Shown here piece by piece: positions 1-7,865 of a stretch of 61,286 bases of DNA. The DNA lies in assembly GCA_023717565.1 (NCBI GenBank), contig JAMQPI010000344.1:1-61286 (forward strand), read 5' to 3'. The notes below the pieces were generated by a model. The model had not been told where the DNA came from. It ran no database searches and was given only the letters and a program-made list of their open reading frames with translations. The position numbers were made by a program, and so were the translations under genes. The first letter of the stretch is position 1. Each line of letters starts with the position of its first letter. Source of the stretch: Pyrinomonadaceae bacterium (GTDB taxonomy: Bacteria > Acidobacteriota > Blastocatellia > Pyrinomonadales > Pyrinomonadaceae).

Positions 1-1253
1 GGGCAATTTCGCAAATCGTTGCCGGGGATCGGAACTCCTGCCGGACTAAAGATGGTCCCGATTGGCGCGGTCACGGTGCCGCCACCAGCCAGCGTGTAAA
101 CACGGGTTGTGCCGGGCCGCAGCAGTTCTCCAAAATCGCCGACGCGCATTCTGACTGTGGGCACCGGCACGGCCGAAAGGCCTTCACCGGAACCGAAGAT
201 GGGCGTGCTATTGCGCTGACCGTTCAGCGAGAAAAAGAAGAATGAGCGATTGCGACCGTCGTAGATTGGGGACCCACCCTCTCCGGGCTTTGGTAAGAAT
301 ATTGGCCCACCAACTGTGCCATAGTAGTTATGCGTGACGGTATTCGGCACCGGAGGCGACGTTGGGTCGTCGAACCGGCTGGCAGCAGCGCTAAGAAAAC
401 GGCCCTGGTAAACCTCTCCAACTGTTCCATGCACTGAGTTGCCGCCAGACTTGAAGGTGGTCGAGATAACTCCACCGCCGGCACGACCCGACTCCGCTGA
501 GGGCACACTGGATTCAATCTTAAACTCGGCAATAGCATCAGGGTTCGGATAGATCGCGATTTGTCCGAACTGCGACTCATTGTTGTCGACCCCGTCGAGG
601 CGGAAATTGTTGTTCGTCGCACGGGCGCCATTGACTACCAACACAGAGCCGCCGGATTCGCGAAAGCGTGTGGACTCGGTGTTGTTCTGACCGCCGCCAC
701 CAGCCACGAAGTTACCGCCTCCCCCCAGCAAGCCAAGATTGGGACGAGTCACGCCGGGTGAAAGTGCCGCCAGCAAGGTGAAGTTTCTCTGCGCAATCGG
801 AAGGTCAGTCACTTGTCTGCCGGTGATAACGTCGCCGCGCACGCTGGTCTCGCTTTCAACCAGTGGGGCAGAGTCGGCGGTGACAGTTACGGAGCCAGCG
901 CCGCCGGTAATACTGGTGAACTTCACATCCAGGGGCAGACGCGAATTTGTCTCGACCTGGACCGCCTCGATGTTAACGGGTTCAAACCCCGGGGCCTCGG
1001 CAGTTACCTTGTAAGTGCCCGGCTCGAGGTTTGTGACCGTATAAGTACCCTCGTCGCCTGTTTCAGCCTCACGAACCTCCGCTGTTTTCACACTGGTGAC
1101 TTTGATTTTTGCTTGCGTCACCAAAGCATCGTTCGGATCTCGGACGGTTCCGACGATAGCGCCTTTGTTGCTTTGCGCGAGCGCAGCTGGGATCCAAATC
1201 AACATCGCTAACGTCCCAAAGAGAAGTCGGCGCGGAAGTCGTGACTTTTTCAT
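1..1253 (-). CDS. Oar-like TonB-dependent receptor, N-terminal part (runs off window)
   Basis: The reading frame opens at ATG 1253 (GAGG about 9 bases upstream) and stays open to the left edge, giving about 418 residues without a C-terminus. Visible in order: a signal peptide ending near ALAQ (residues 1-26), a carboxypeptidase-regulatory Ig-like domain (about 30-110; GAIVGTVRDP, EGTYTVTNLEPGTYKV), then a TonB plug-like region with N-G-x-R-A-x-x-N-x-F-R-L-D-G and a GG-rich stretch. This is the architecture of the large Oar-type outer-membrane receptors that are abundant in Acidobacteriota; the beta-barrel would lie beyond the window. The substrate cannot be told from sequence. The ROK-type repressor just upstream on the same strand, and a palindrome over the likely promoter, suggest sugar-dependent control. 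Confidence 0.88.
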   Translation of the reverse strand, partial: MKKSRLPRRLLFGTLAMLIWIPAALAQSNKGAIVGTVRDPNDALVTQAKIKVTSVKTAEVREAETGDEGTYTVTNLEPGTYKVTAEAPGFEPVNIEAVQVETNSRLPLDVKFTSITGGAGSVTVTADSAPLVESETSVRGDVITGRQVTDLPIAQRNFTLLAALSPGVTRPNLGLLGGGGNFVAGGGGQNNTESTRFRESGGSVLVVNGARATNNNFRLDGVDNNESQFGQIAIYPNPDAIAEFKIESSVPSAESGRAGGGVISTTFKSGGNSVHGTVGEVYQGRFLSAAASRFDDPTSPPVPNTVTHNYYGTVGGPIFLPKPGEGGSPIYDGRNRSFFFFSLNGQRNSTPIFGSGEGLSAVPVPTVRMRVGDFGELLRPGTTRVYTLAGGGTVTAPIGTIFSPAGVPIPGNDLRNC

Positions 1254-1459
1254 GGCTAGTCCTCGTATGCAGTCAAGAAGATAAAGGTACGCTCCCCGCA
1301 AGGCTTTGCGGAAGGAGTTGGTACAATAGGTTCTGACTGAAGATAACTGCCAGGGCAGACAGCACGCCCTGGCAAAAATTTAATTGGGCTCTGCGACTAA
1401 AAGCGTGAGCTTTAGTTACTTGTTACGTCGGGGGCGAACGACCAAACAGTTTGTTGCCT

Positions 1460-1500
1460 AACTGAACTAAGTATTTAATACAGTTTTATAGGGCTGTCAA
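1460..1500 (-). promoter_or_regulatory. Promoter with overlapping imperfect palindrome (possible ROK operator) before the Oar-like receptor
   Basis: On the minus strand TTGACA (1500-1495) is followed by a 17-base spacer and TAAATA (1477-1472), a good sigma70-like match. An imperfect palindrome with AACTG/CAGTT ends (1460-1485) covers the -10 element. It would give a leader of about 210 nt before ATG 1253. This is the only structure I see in the 339-base gap 1254-1592, which is AT-rich in its distal half. Assignment of the palindrome to the adjacent ROK regulator is inference. Confidence 0.5.
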
Positions 1501-1592
1501 TAGTTTTTATAGCCAATTGAGAAATAAATTATTGGGGAGAGGTAGAGATTGCTTGGCCAACCGACAGATCCAAAAAGCGAACCTGGGAGAGC

Positions 1593-2795
1593 TTAGGCCG
1601 CAAAGGCTGAAGCAAACTTGCTCGCGAGCACTAGGCTGAGCGCGCCTCTTAGCGTTGGTCTAGGTCCCAGAGTCGAAGGTAGGATCCGCGCCGAAGGAAG
1701 CCCTCTCCTAATGCTGCGTTCCATTGTTTCATTGAGTGCGTCGGCCACCAGCGACCAGGCTCTCGTGATCTCACCACCAACGACTACAGCTTCGGGACTG
1801 AAACCAACGATCAGGTTTGAAATGCCAATACCCAAATAATGCGCCGTCTCGACTAAGGCGCCTCTGGCGTTTTGTTCTCCTTCGAGCGCCAGATCAACGA
1901 GACTGTTGAAATCTAAATCTGGCGACTGTTCGAGACCGGCAAAGTTGTGGTAGCGCGTAAGGGTGGCTCGCTCTGAAGAAAAGGCTTCCCAGCAATCATA
2001 GTTGCCACACGAGCAGGCGACTGGAGCTCTGGAACCAACGATCATGTGGCCAAACTCCCCCGCAGCTCCCCGTTCTCCCCGATACACCTGGCCATCGAAG
2101 ATGATTCCGGTGCCGACTCCCTCGGCAACCAGAACCATGATGAAGTCGCGCGCATCGCAAACCTCAGGCCGACCAAACCATAACTCAGCCAACGCGACAG
2201 CGTTAGCGTCGTTGTCAATGGTGACCGGCAAACCAGTTGCTGAAGATATTTTCTGGGCTAACGGAAGGTCGCGCCACTTGAAGTAAGGAATGTAAATCGC
2301 CGTCCCGGTTGAAGGATCGACCAGTCCTGGAAGACTCACGCCGATAGACTCTATTGAGCCCGAGCTCTGGGTGGAAAACTCACGCACCAGGTCAATCAAC
2401 TGTTTCACAGTCTTCTCAGGATCCGAATCAGTCACAAAATGCTGCTGCTCAATTACCCGTCCGGCCAAATCGCTGGTCGCGACTGTCGTCATCGTGGGAG
2501 TGATCGCCACGCCAATGGCGATGGCTCCCGCCGTTCGTATCCTGAGAAGCGTGGGTCTGCGTCCGCCGGTTGACTCGCCCTCACCAATTTCCTCGATCAA
2601 GCCCTCGCCGGTGAGCCCTTCGACGATCGCGGATATTGTTGAGCGCTGCAGCTCGGTCTCGCGGGCAATCTCTGCCCGTGAAATGGGTTCGCGTTCGCGC
2701 ACATAGTTCAACACGATCTGCCGATTTATATCGCGGATCGTATTGAGCCTGGCGGGCTGGGTCTTTCTGAGATCAAGTCGACGCATAAGAAACAA
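1593..2795 (-). CDS. ROK family transcriptional repressor (NagC/XylR type)
   Basis: This 400-residue protein has the usual length and layout of ROK repressors. An N-terminal winged helix-turn-helix lies at about 36-70 (ISRAEIARETELQRSTIS). It is followed by a ROK sugar-kinase-like domain with the DNDANA motif, a GEFGH segment, the Cys-rich zinc motif CSCGNYDCWE, and a late VVVGGEI. The kinase phosphate-binding DxGGT motif is not evident near residue 95 (GVAITPT instead), so it is probably a regulator rather than a sugar kinase. Known family members bind a sugar or sugar phosphate and release AT-rich palindromes. Start: M1 and M4 are equally possible. Its neighbour downstream is the Oar-like receptor, the likely target. 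Confidence 0.9.
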   Translation of the reverse strand: MFLMRRLDLRKTQPARLNTIRDINRQIVLNYVREREPISRAEIARETELQRSTISAIVEGLTGEGLIEEIGEGESTGGRRPTLLRIRTAGAIAIGVAITPTMTTVATSDLAGRVIEQQHFVTDSDPEKTVKQLIDLVREFSTQSSGSIESIGVSLPGLVDPSTGTAIYIPYFKWRDLPLAQKISSATGLPVTIDNDANAVALAELWFGRPEVCDARDFIMVLVAEGVGTGIIFDGQVYRGERGAAGEFGHMIVGSRAPVACSCGNYDCWEAFSSERATLTRYHNFAGLEQSPDLDFNSLVDLALEGEQNARGALVETAHYLGIGISNLIVGFSPEAVVVGGEITRAWSLVADALNETMERSIRRGLPSARILPSTLGPRPTLRGALSLVLASKFASAFAA

Positions 2796-2852
2796 GTACT
2801 AATCAACATCCGGCAATTCGCAGGTTGGGAAGGTTTACTTTCCAAGGATGAA

Positions 2853-2925
2853 GGCGGAAGGATGAAGGATGAAGTAATGACAAAATCATTCGAATCACCA
2901 CGCTTTCCGCCTTCATCCTTCCGCC
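2853..2925. repeat. Inverted repeat of GGATGAAGG type
   Basis: A 16-base arm (2853-2868) is perfectly complementary to 2910-2925, with about 41 bases between. GGATGAAGG-type direct repeats lie in the left arm. It lies directly downstream of the ASPIC gene stop and could act as a 3' hairpin, but no T-run follows on the minus strand. Possibly a dispersed intergenic repeat. Confidence 0.6.
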
Positions 2926-2927
2926 GT

Positions 2928-4766
2928 TTACCTGCTAACGTTCTTCCCCTGAGTAATGGTCATGGTTTTGTCGACAGCCGGAACATTGAAAGTTTCCACG
3001 GTGCCATCAGACCACTTGATTTCCAGTTTGTCGACTTTGGTCGCGGCGCCCAGTCCGAAATGTAGCGTCATGTCATTTTGCGAGCAATAGACTGCCCCGC
3101 TTACTAAATCTGCACGCTGGCGAAGCTTCCCAGTCGTCAGGTAGGCCACGCTACCAATGGCATCTCTAGGGGTCTTTTTTGTCACCTCTCCCACCAAACG
3201 CAAGTTGAGCCAATGACCTGTCGGCGGCGCGACGTTTCGCAGGAGCGCCGGCTGGGAATCGAGATTGTTGATTACCAGATCGGGACGTCCATCGCCATCC
3301 AAATCTCCAATCGCCAGACCTCGACCGGGCCACGAACTTGCGAGGGCGCTTCCTGGCGGTGCGCCGATGCGTTCAAATTTGCCATTCTTGAGATTGCGGA
3401 ACAACAGCGCCTGCTGAGAGTAGCTTGTGCCCCACTGGTAGGAATCGACTGCGGGATAGACGTGCCCATTCACCACGAAAAGATCCAGCCACGCGTCGTT
3501 ATCAAAGTCTATGAAGCTCGTCCCCCAGCCGAGAAACGGGATGGTTGGTTCGCCGAGACCTGCCGGAAATGTCACATCAGTGAAATTTGCTTCGCCATCG
3601 TTGTGGTAGAGGACATTCGAGTCGTCGGAAAAATTCGTGATGTGGAAATCAACGCGGCCATCATTATCGTAGTCCCCGATGGCCAAACCCATCCCGGCCT
3701 GCTCGCGGCCGTTTTCATTCAGGGCGACGCCCGACGGATATCCTACTTCCTCGAAGGTACCGTCACCTTTGTTGATGTACAACTGCTTTGGCGTAGAGTC
3801 GTTCACGACGATCAAGTCGAGTAGCTTATCGTCATCGACGTGGACGAATGCAGCAGTGAACCCGTAAAACTTTTGTGGATCGTTAACGCCCGCCTTCACA
3901 CTTACATCTTCAAAGCTGCCGTCCGGTTTCTGTCTATAGAGCGTGTCTGTTTCGCCCGGCAATCCGCGTGGACCACACATCACCGGAACCCCGCGAAACT
4001 GGCAGGGTTGTCCCGCGCCACCAACCTTTCCGGCGTCAGCGGGACTGGGCGGAAGGTTGTCGAGATCGATCTGAACATATCCGGGGACGAATAGGTCGAG
4101 ACGTCCATCTGCATCGTAATCACCCCAGGTTGGTCCCGTACTCCAGCCCTTCCGCGCCACCCCAAGTTTTTCCGCAACGTCCGTGAAAGTGCCATCGGCG
4201 TTATTGTGATAGAGACGCGAGACACCGAAGTTTGTGACGTACATGTCGGCTCGTCCGTCGTTATCATAATCACCGACCGCAACTCCAAAGCCCCACCGCT
4301 CATTTGCCACGCGGGCCTTCTCGGTAACATCTTCAAACTTCCAACCACCGAGATTCCGGTAGAGCGCAGCGCGAGGGGCCTTCTCTTTTCCTCGCATCGC
4401 TGCAACCGTGGATCCGTTTAGCAGGTAAATGTCCGGCAGCCCGTCGGCGTCGTAATCGAATATGGCAACACCGCCCGAAGGTGTCTCAAAGATGTAATCC
4501 TTGTTCGCACCGCCGGAAAGGTGTTTGAAATTCGCCAGCGCAGTTTTCCCGGTTACGTTTTCAAAAACGACCGGGGCCGTGGGGTCCGTAATCCCCACCG
4601 TCCGTTTCGAGGTGTAAGTCACTGGCGGGCCAGTTTTGACGCCGCCCATTGGCTGTTGCGAGTCCGGTTTCTTCGGTTCTTGCGCAATGAGAGCGTAAGG
4701 GGTGAGCAGCAAAAGCAATACGAAGGGTCTAACGCGAAAGCGTGTCAGGTTATGCGGAGTTATCAT
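2928..4766 (-). CDS. Secreted FG-GAP/VCBS repeat protein with C-terminal ASPIC/UnbV domain (CRTAC1-like)
   Basis: About 612 residues from ATG 4766. I chose this start because it gives a clean signal peptide (MITPHNLTRFRVRPFVLLLLL...LIAQ) and sits 7 bases after the preceding stop; upstream Mets at 4784 and 4832 overlap that gene. The body has at least five FG-GAP/VCBS repeats with Ca-binding loops of the kind GDYDNDGRADMY, DYDADGRLDLF, DFDNDAWLDLF and DLDGDGRPDLV, predicted to form a beta-propeller. The last about 90 residues carry the ASPIC/UnbV fold (GHWLNLRLVG, HFGLG, KWSDGTVE). Exported; function unknown beyond a probable adhesion or binding role. It is the last gene of a unit with the small secreted protein and the DUF3179 protein. 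Confidence 0.88.
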   Translation of the reverse strand: MITPHNLTRFRVRPFVLLLLLTPYALIAQEPKKPDSQQPMGGVKTGPPVTYTSKRTVGITDPTAPVVFENVTGKTALANFKHLSGGANKDYIFETPSGGVAIFDYDADGLPDIYLLNGSTVAAMRGKEKAPRAALYRNLGGWKFEDVTEKARVANERWGFGVAVGDYDNDGRADMYVTNFGVSRLYHNNADGTFTDVAEKLGVARKGWSTGPTWGDYDADGRLDLFVPGYVQIDLDNLPPSPADAGKVGGAGQPCQFRGVPVMCGPRGLPGETDTLYRQKPDGSFEDVSVKAGVNDPQKFYGFTAAFVHVDDDKLLDLIVVNDSTPKQLYINKGDGTFEEVGYPSGVALNENGREQAGMGLAIGDYDNDGRVDFHITNFSDDSNVLYHNDGEANFTDVTFPAGLGEPTIPFLGWGTSFIDFDNDAWLDLFVVNGHVYPAVDSYQWGTSYSQQALLFRNLKNGKFERIGAPPGSALASSWPGRGLAIGDLDGDGRPDLVINNLDSQPALLRNVAPPTGHWLNLRLVGEVTKKTPRDAIGSVAYLTTGKLRQRADLVSGAVYCSQNDMTLHFGLGAATKVDKLEIKWSDGTVETFNVPAVDKTMTITQGKNVSR

Positions 4767-4773
4767 CCTGGAA

Positions 4774-5292
4774 TTACTTCGCATCGATGAGCGCGTAATC
4801 ACGTCCGCTGTAAAGACGTACGCGAGCGCCATCCTGAGACATCATCAAGGGACGGGGCCGTTGCAGCTTGCTGTCTTTGGTCGTGGAAACGGACAGAATC
4901 TGGTCGCCGGCCAGATTCATGATGTTCAGCTTTCCATCCTTCGAAAAACCGAATCCGTAAGCGCCCGTTTTCAATGACTCTCCGCTGATGGTGATGTCTG
5001 AGTCAGTGATCAGAAAGCCCTCATACTTGGCCCGTACATCGGAGCTATAACCGGATGTGTCGATGAGTCCGGCGATCACATGACGGCTTTTCCCCCAACG
5101 GGCCGCGGCTGAGTTGCGAGTCTGGGTAGGGGCGCTGAGACCCTGAAAATAGAATCCGGGCGGAACAACGCGCGCGAGTTCTGATCCGAGAAGTATCTCT
5201 GCTCCGTCCTGGGCCGCGACAAACGTCGGTAGGAAACAAGCGACCAGCAGGAAAGCCGCAGCCTTGATCGAATACCTTCTCCAGTTATTCAT
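4774..5292 (-). CDS. Small secreted protein of unknown function
   Basis: 172 residues with a clear signal peptide (MNNWRRYSIKAAAFLLVACFLPTFVAAQ, cut after VAAQ). The mature part is about 145 residues, mostly predicted beta, with no cysteines, and ends in a repetitive beta pattern (GFGFSKDGKLNIMNL, RVRLYSGRDYALID). I do not recognise the family. It sits 58 bases after the DUF3179 gene and 7 bases before the ASPIC gene on the same strand, so it is probably co-transcribed and may act in the same periplasmic or surface process. No catalytic motif is visible. Confidence 0.75.
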   Translation of the reverse strand: MNNWRRYSIKAAAFLLVACFLPTFVAAQDGAEILLGSELARVVPPGFYFQGLSAPTQTRNSAAARWGKSRHVIAGLIDTSGYSSDVRAKYEGFLITDSDITISGESLKTGAYGFGFSKDGKLNIMNLAGDQILSVSTTKDSKLQRPRPLMMSQDGARVRLYSGRDYALIDAK

Positions 5293-5350
5293 AAATGGAA
5301 ACCCTCCGCGTTTTTGATGACTCTATCAGAGTTGAAACTATCTTTCAGCG

Positions 5351-6598
5351 TTAACGCCCACCCAAATCATAGACAATTGTTTTCGGATTATAGGCTTTCC
5401 AGTCGAACCAATAGTCATTGAGAACGGCGACCTTTTTCAGTTGTTGCCCACTGAGTGGGCCGCTGATGGCCTTGCCGGTGAAGTCCCACTCACTGCCGGT
5501 CTCAGCGTCCGCCAGGACCAGTTGGGATGACCCTGGCTTCAAAAAGAATTCCAGCTTGCGACCGTCCACTGTTCTCTCAAAGGCACGCACAGATCTCTTA
5601 TCATCCCCAACCACAACGAAAATTGGAGTACCGCCCAGGTCATCCATTATCGGGCTCTGCTTTAGCACGGCGTCGAAGGGATAGGCCTTTGCGGCCCCGT
5701 TGACGGTAATCCCAACAACAAGTGTCCGAGGCTTGAGCGACTGATCGAGGACTTGAGACGTGGCCACGGGTACGTTAGCCATGCGTTCCTCCCAGTTGGC
5801 TTTAGCATACTGGCCCGACCCGGCTACACCCTCATCAGGCTTTAGCACCCGCCCTTGAGGTTTCTCGCGCTTCCAGGTTGCGAAGGTCAGCTCATCGTGA
5901 AACACGGATTTCAGGCGTTTCCCTTTCAGTGGGCCTAGAATCGCTTCGCCGCTAACTTGTTGCCACCATGATCCCGTTTCCTCGTCGCGCATGATGAAGT
6001 TCTGGTTGTTAATCCCTGCGAGATGAAAGTGAAGTTGACGTCCGTCTACCGTTGCTTCCCACACCAGACCGGTGTGACAGAGCGTTCAATAGGTAGCGAC
6101 TATCGGCGTGCCGCCTACGACGTCCTCCACGACGTGATGATAAGCCATCTGCCGTACGGGGTAAGCCGCGGCCTCTCCCTTGAACTCTATCGCCAAAACG
6201 ATGTCGCTGTCGTCAACGAATCCAGCTTCATTCACCATCGCATACGCTGGATTAGGAAGCGGATTAAACATCCACTCAAAATGATTTTGACGCGCCAACC
6301 AGGTAGCCGGTAGGACAGGCAGAAAGACGATCACCAGTAGAGCTTTACGCCACCAGCCGCGGGAGTTTCGCCATAGCCACACCACCAACATCAAAGCTGC
6401 CGCCGCGGCAATCAGAGTGAGGATTGGAGACCAACGTTTCATTGCAAAGGACCATTCCAGACCACGCTGAGTTTGCGGGCTGAAAGGTTGAATGATCCAA
6501 ACTGGCGCAAGAACTATAGCCAGGATGGCCGCAGTGATCACCAACAGGACTAGCCATGCCAGTTTGCGGCCAGGGAAGCTGCTGTTGCTCGTTGTCAT
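5351..6598 (-). CDS. DUF3179 tandem membrane protein with in-frame TGA at a conserved Cys: candidate selenoprotein
   Basis: One frame runs from ATG 6598 (GAGG 8 bases upstream) to 5351, interrupted only by TGA at 6088-6086; read through, it is 415 residues with residue 171 as selenocysteine. It has two or three N-terminal membrane helices (15-35, 55-75, 85-100), then a DUF3179 domain: AYPVRQMAYHHVVEDVVGG, then TY-(TGA)-TLCHTG, then EETGSWWQQVSGEAI. As I recall the family, the motif is T-[YF]-C-x-L-C-x-T, so TGA replaces the first Cys and makes U-x-x-C. A second, degenerate DUF3179 copy (about 245-410; AYPFDAVLKQ, TGSEWDFTGKAI) lacks both Cys. A SECIS-like hairpin follows the TGA. No plausible separate start exists for the downstream part (only GTG 6064, no Shine-Dalgarno). 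The alternatives are a nonsense mutation or a read error. DUF3179 function is unknown; a thiol/selenol redox role is inference. Confidence 0.72.
6054..6088 (-). promoter_or_regulatory. SECIS-like stem-loop directly after in-frame UGA
   Basis: On the minus strand, 15 nt after UGA (6088-6086), a perfect 6-bp stem CACACC/GGUGUG (6076-6071 with 6065-6060) closes a 5-nt loop GGUCU. It can extend by a U-G pair (6077/6059) and a lower GCU/AGC stem (6083-6081 with 6056-6054) across a small internal loop. The apical GGUCU is the same core recognised by SelB in the E. coli fdhF SECIS, and the position is close to the bacterial norm. Folding was done by eye. Confidence 0.62.
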
Positions 6599-6745
6599 TA
6601 TTGTCTGCCTCGATGCCGTTGGATCAGGAGAACCGGGAGATAGATCTACAAAGTTTGTGGACGGAGCTACGAAAAACTCTTCGAGGAATCACCGCCAGCC
6701 GCGAGACTGAAAGCTGTATGGTTCGGTCGCTGCTGACTTTGCAGT

Positions 6746-6832
6746 TGGTGCCGGAGGTCGGACTCGAACCGACATGAGTGTGACCTCGCCAGATTTTGAG
6801 TCTGGTGCGTATACCAATTTCGCCACTCCGGC
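6746..6832 (-). tRNA. tRNA-Leu (anticodon CAA)
   Basis: A class II tRNA of 87 nt on the minus strand, with acceptor GCCGGAG/CTCCGGC, anticodon stem CCAGA/TCTGG with loop CTCAAAA (anticodon CAA), an extended variable arm, T-arm GTCGG-TTCGAGT-CCGAC, and a genome-encoded CCA end (6748-6746). It lies about 150 bases upstream of the DUF3179 gene on the same strand. Confidence 0.97.
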
Positions 6833-7014
6833 ATCGCGTTGGGAGATAATAAAGCCTGTTGCTTTGACACGCAACCAAGCTACCGGTGGGTGGGCTCAAT
6901 CGCTGTCTGGCGTGTCATTACGCAGGTGGCGGACAAAAACGACCCATCAAGTTACAAGAAATGGCGCCAATTGTGTTTAGTTTATGTGATTCGTGGCCCG
7001 CCCTGTAGCAATCC

Positions 7015-7044
7015 TCGACAAGTCATAAGCCTTAAGAATAGAAT
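7015..7044 (+). promoter_or_regulatory. Possible sigma70 promoter of the glycine-zipper gene
   Basis: TCGACA (7015-7020), an 18-base spacer and TAGAAT (7039-7044), placed about 70 bases before the ATG at 7113. A plausible match only. Nothing else is evident between the tRNA and this gene. Confidence 0.35.
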
Positions 7045-7112
7045 GGGAAAGCCTGCCCCCCGTTACATCCTCCAACTCCCCGCAAAACTTGCTGGAAAAG
7101 GAACAAGAAACT

Positions 7113-7448
7113 ATGAAGAAGGCAATTGGTCTTTTGTTGGTGTTTACTATGGTCATGCTTTTAACGGTACCGGTGTCCGCTAGAACGTGCGGCAAATTGA
7201 AGCACCGGCATAGCGACGTCACTCACACCCATTCTGCCTGCACCGGTGACGGACACAAGCATGGGCGAAGCTTCTGGGAGAAGCATCGAGATAAGTTGAC
7301 GACCGCTGGGGGTGCGGGCGCTGGTGCAATCATCGGCGGAATTGCCGGTGGCGGCAAGGGTGCTGCTATAGGTGCCGCGGTCGGGGGCGGGGGAGCCGCT
7401 GTCTATACTTACGGAGTTCGCAAGCGTAGGCGTTCAGCTCGCTACTAA
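7113..7448 (+). CDS. Small exported His-rich glycine-zipper protein
   Basis: 111 residues from ATG 7113, which gives a clean signal peptide (MKKAIGLLLVFTMVMLLTVPVSA); an upstream in-frame start at 7089 would spoil it. GGAA lies about 11 bases before the ATG. The mature N-terminus is rich in His between two Cys (C..KHRHSDVTHTHSAC..DGHKHG), which could bind a transition metal. It is followed by a Gly/Ala glycine-zipper segment (GAGAGAIIGGIAGGG..GAAIGAAVGGG), expected to insert in or pack against a membrane, and a basic tail (RKRRRSARY). It stands alone, with its own likely promoter and terminator. The function is not known. Confidence 0.8.
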   Translation: MKKAIGLLLVFTMVMLLTVPVSARTCGKLKHRHSDVTHTHSACTGDGHKHGRSFWEKHRDKLTTAGGAGAGAIIGGIAGGGKGAAIGAAVGGGGAAVYTYGVRKRRRSARY

Positions 7449-7472
7449 GAGGGATTCAGTCAGTAAGCAACA

Positions 7473-7517
7473 AGCGCGTTCCTGCAGTTACCGTCTGCGG
7501 GGCGCGCTTCGTATTTT
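7473..7517 (+). terminator. Rho-independent terminator after the glycine-zipper gene
   Basis: A 14-bp stem with one bulged T (AGCGCG... to ...CGCGCT, 7473-7508), loop TTACCGT, followed by a T-rich run (GTATTTTG). Lies 25 bases after the stop codon at 7446-7448. Confidence 0.6.
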
Positions 7518-7534
7518 GGGGTGCTGCTGCCTGT

Positions 7535-7626
7535 GGTAGCGGCCGGGTTGAGATTCAATCGGGCATAGTCCCTGGGCCAAAGGTGAGAAATACCACTGAA
7601 TTGAGTGCTCGGACCCGGTCGCTACC
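7535..7626. repeat. Inverted repeat, 14-base arms
   Basis: 7535-7548 is complementary to 7613-7626 at 13 of 14 positions, with a 64-base interior. It lies in the 417-base gap between the glycine-zipper and HD-GYP genes. Beyond this repeat and the terminator I see no further feature in the gap; the HD-GYP promoter was not identified. Confidence 0.55.
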
Positions 7627-7865
7627 GCTCGCGGTTCTGACCTAAGTTCTTTAAATTAAAGGGATTTTACTCACTGCAAAACGTGGTGCAAAAACCTGTT
7701 TGCCACAAGACAACAAACCTAGTAGAATTCCTGAGCCTGCCCTGCGGCGCAGGAGCGGTTCCAGCAATTTCAACGACGCCGCAATCCGTCCTCCAATTTA
7801 GGCCTGGAAATCATTCAATCGGGTTGAGTGTCGCTATGCATCCTGAAAGTACAGGAGTTAGAAAA

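Noticed and set aside
3213..3824. 203-residue plus-strand open frame inside the ASPIC gene
   Set aside because: Mirror frame of a strongly coding minus-strand gene with clear FG-GAP repeats.
5351..6064. Downstream DUF3179 half as a separate gene starting at GTG 6064
   Set aside because: No Shine-Dalgarno, starts in the middle of the conserved domain, and the frame continues the upstream half exactly across the TGA.
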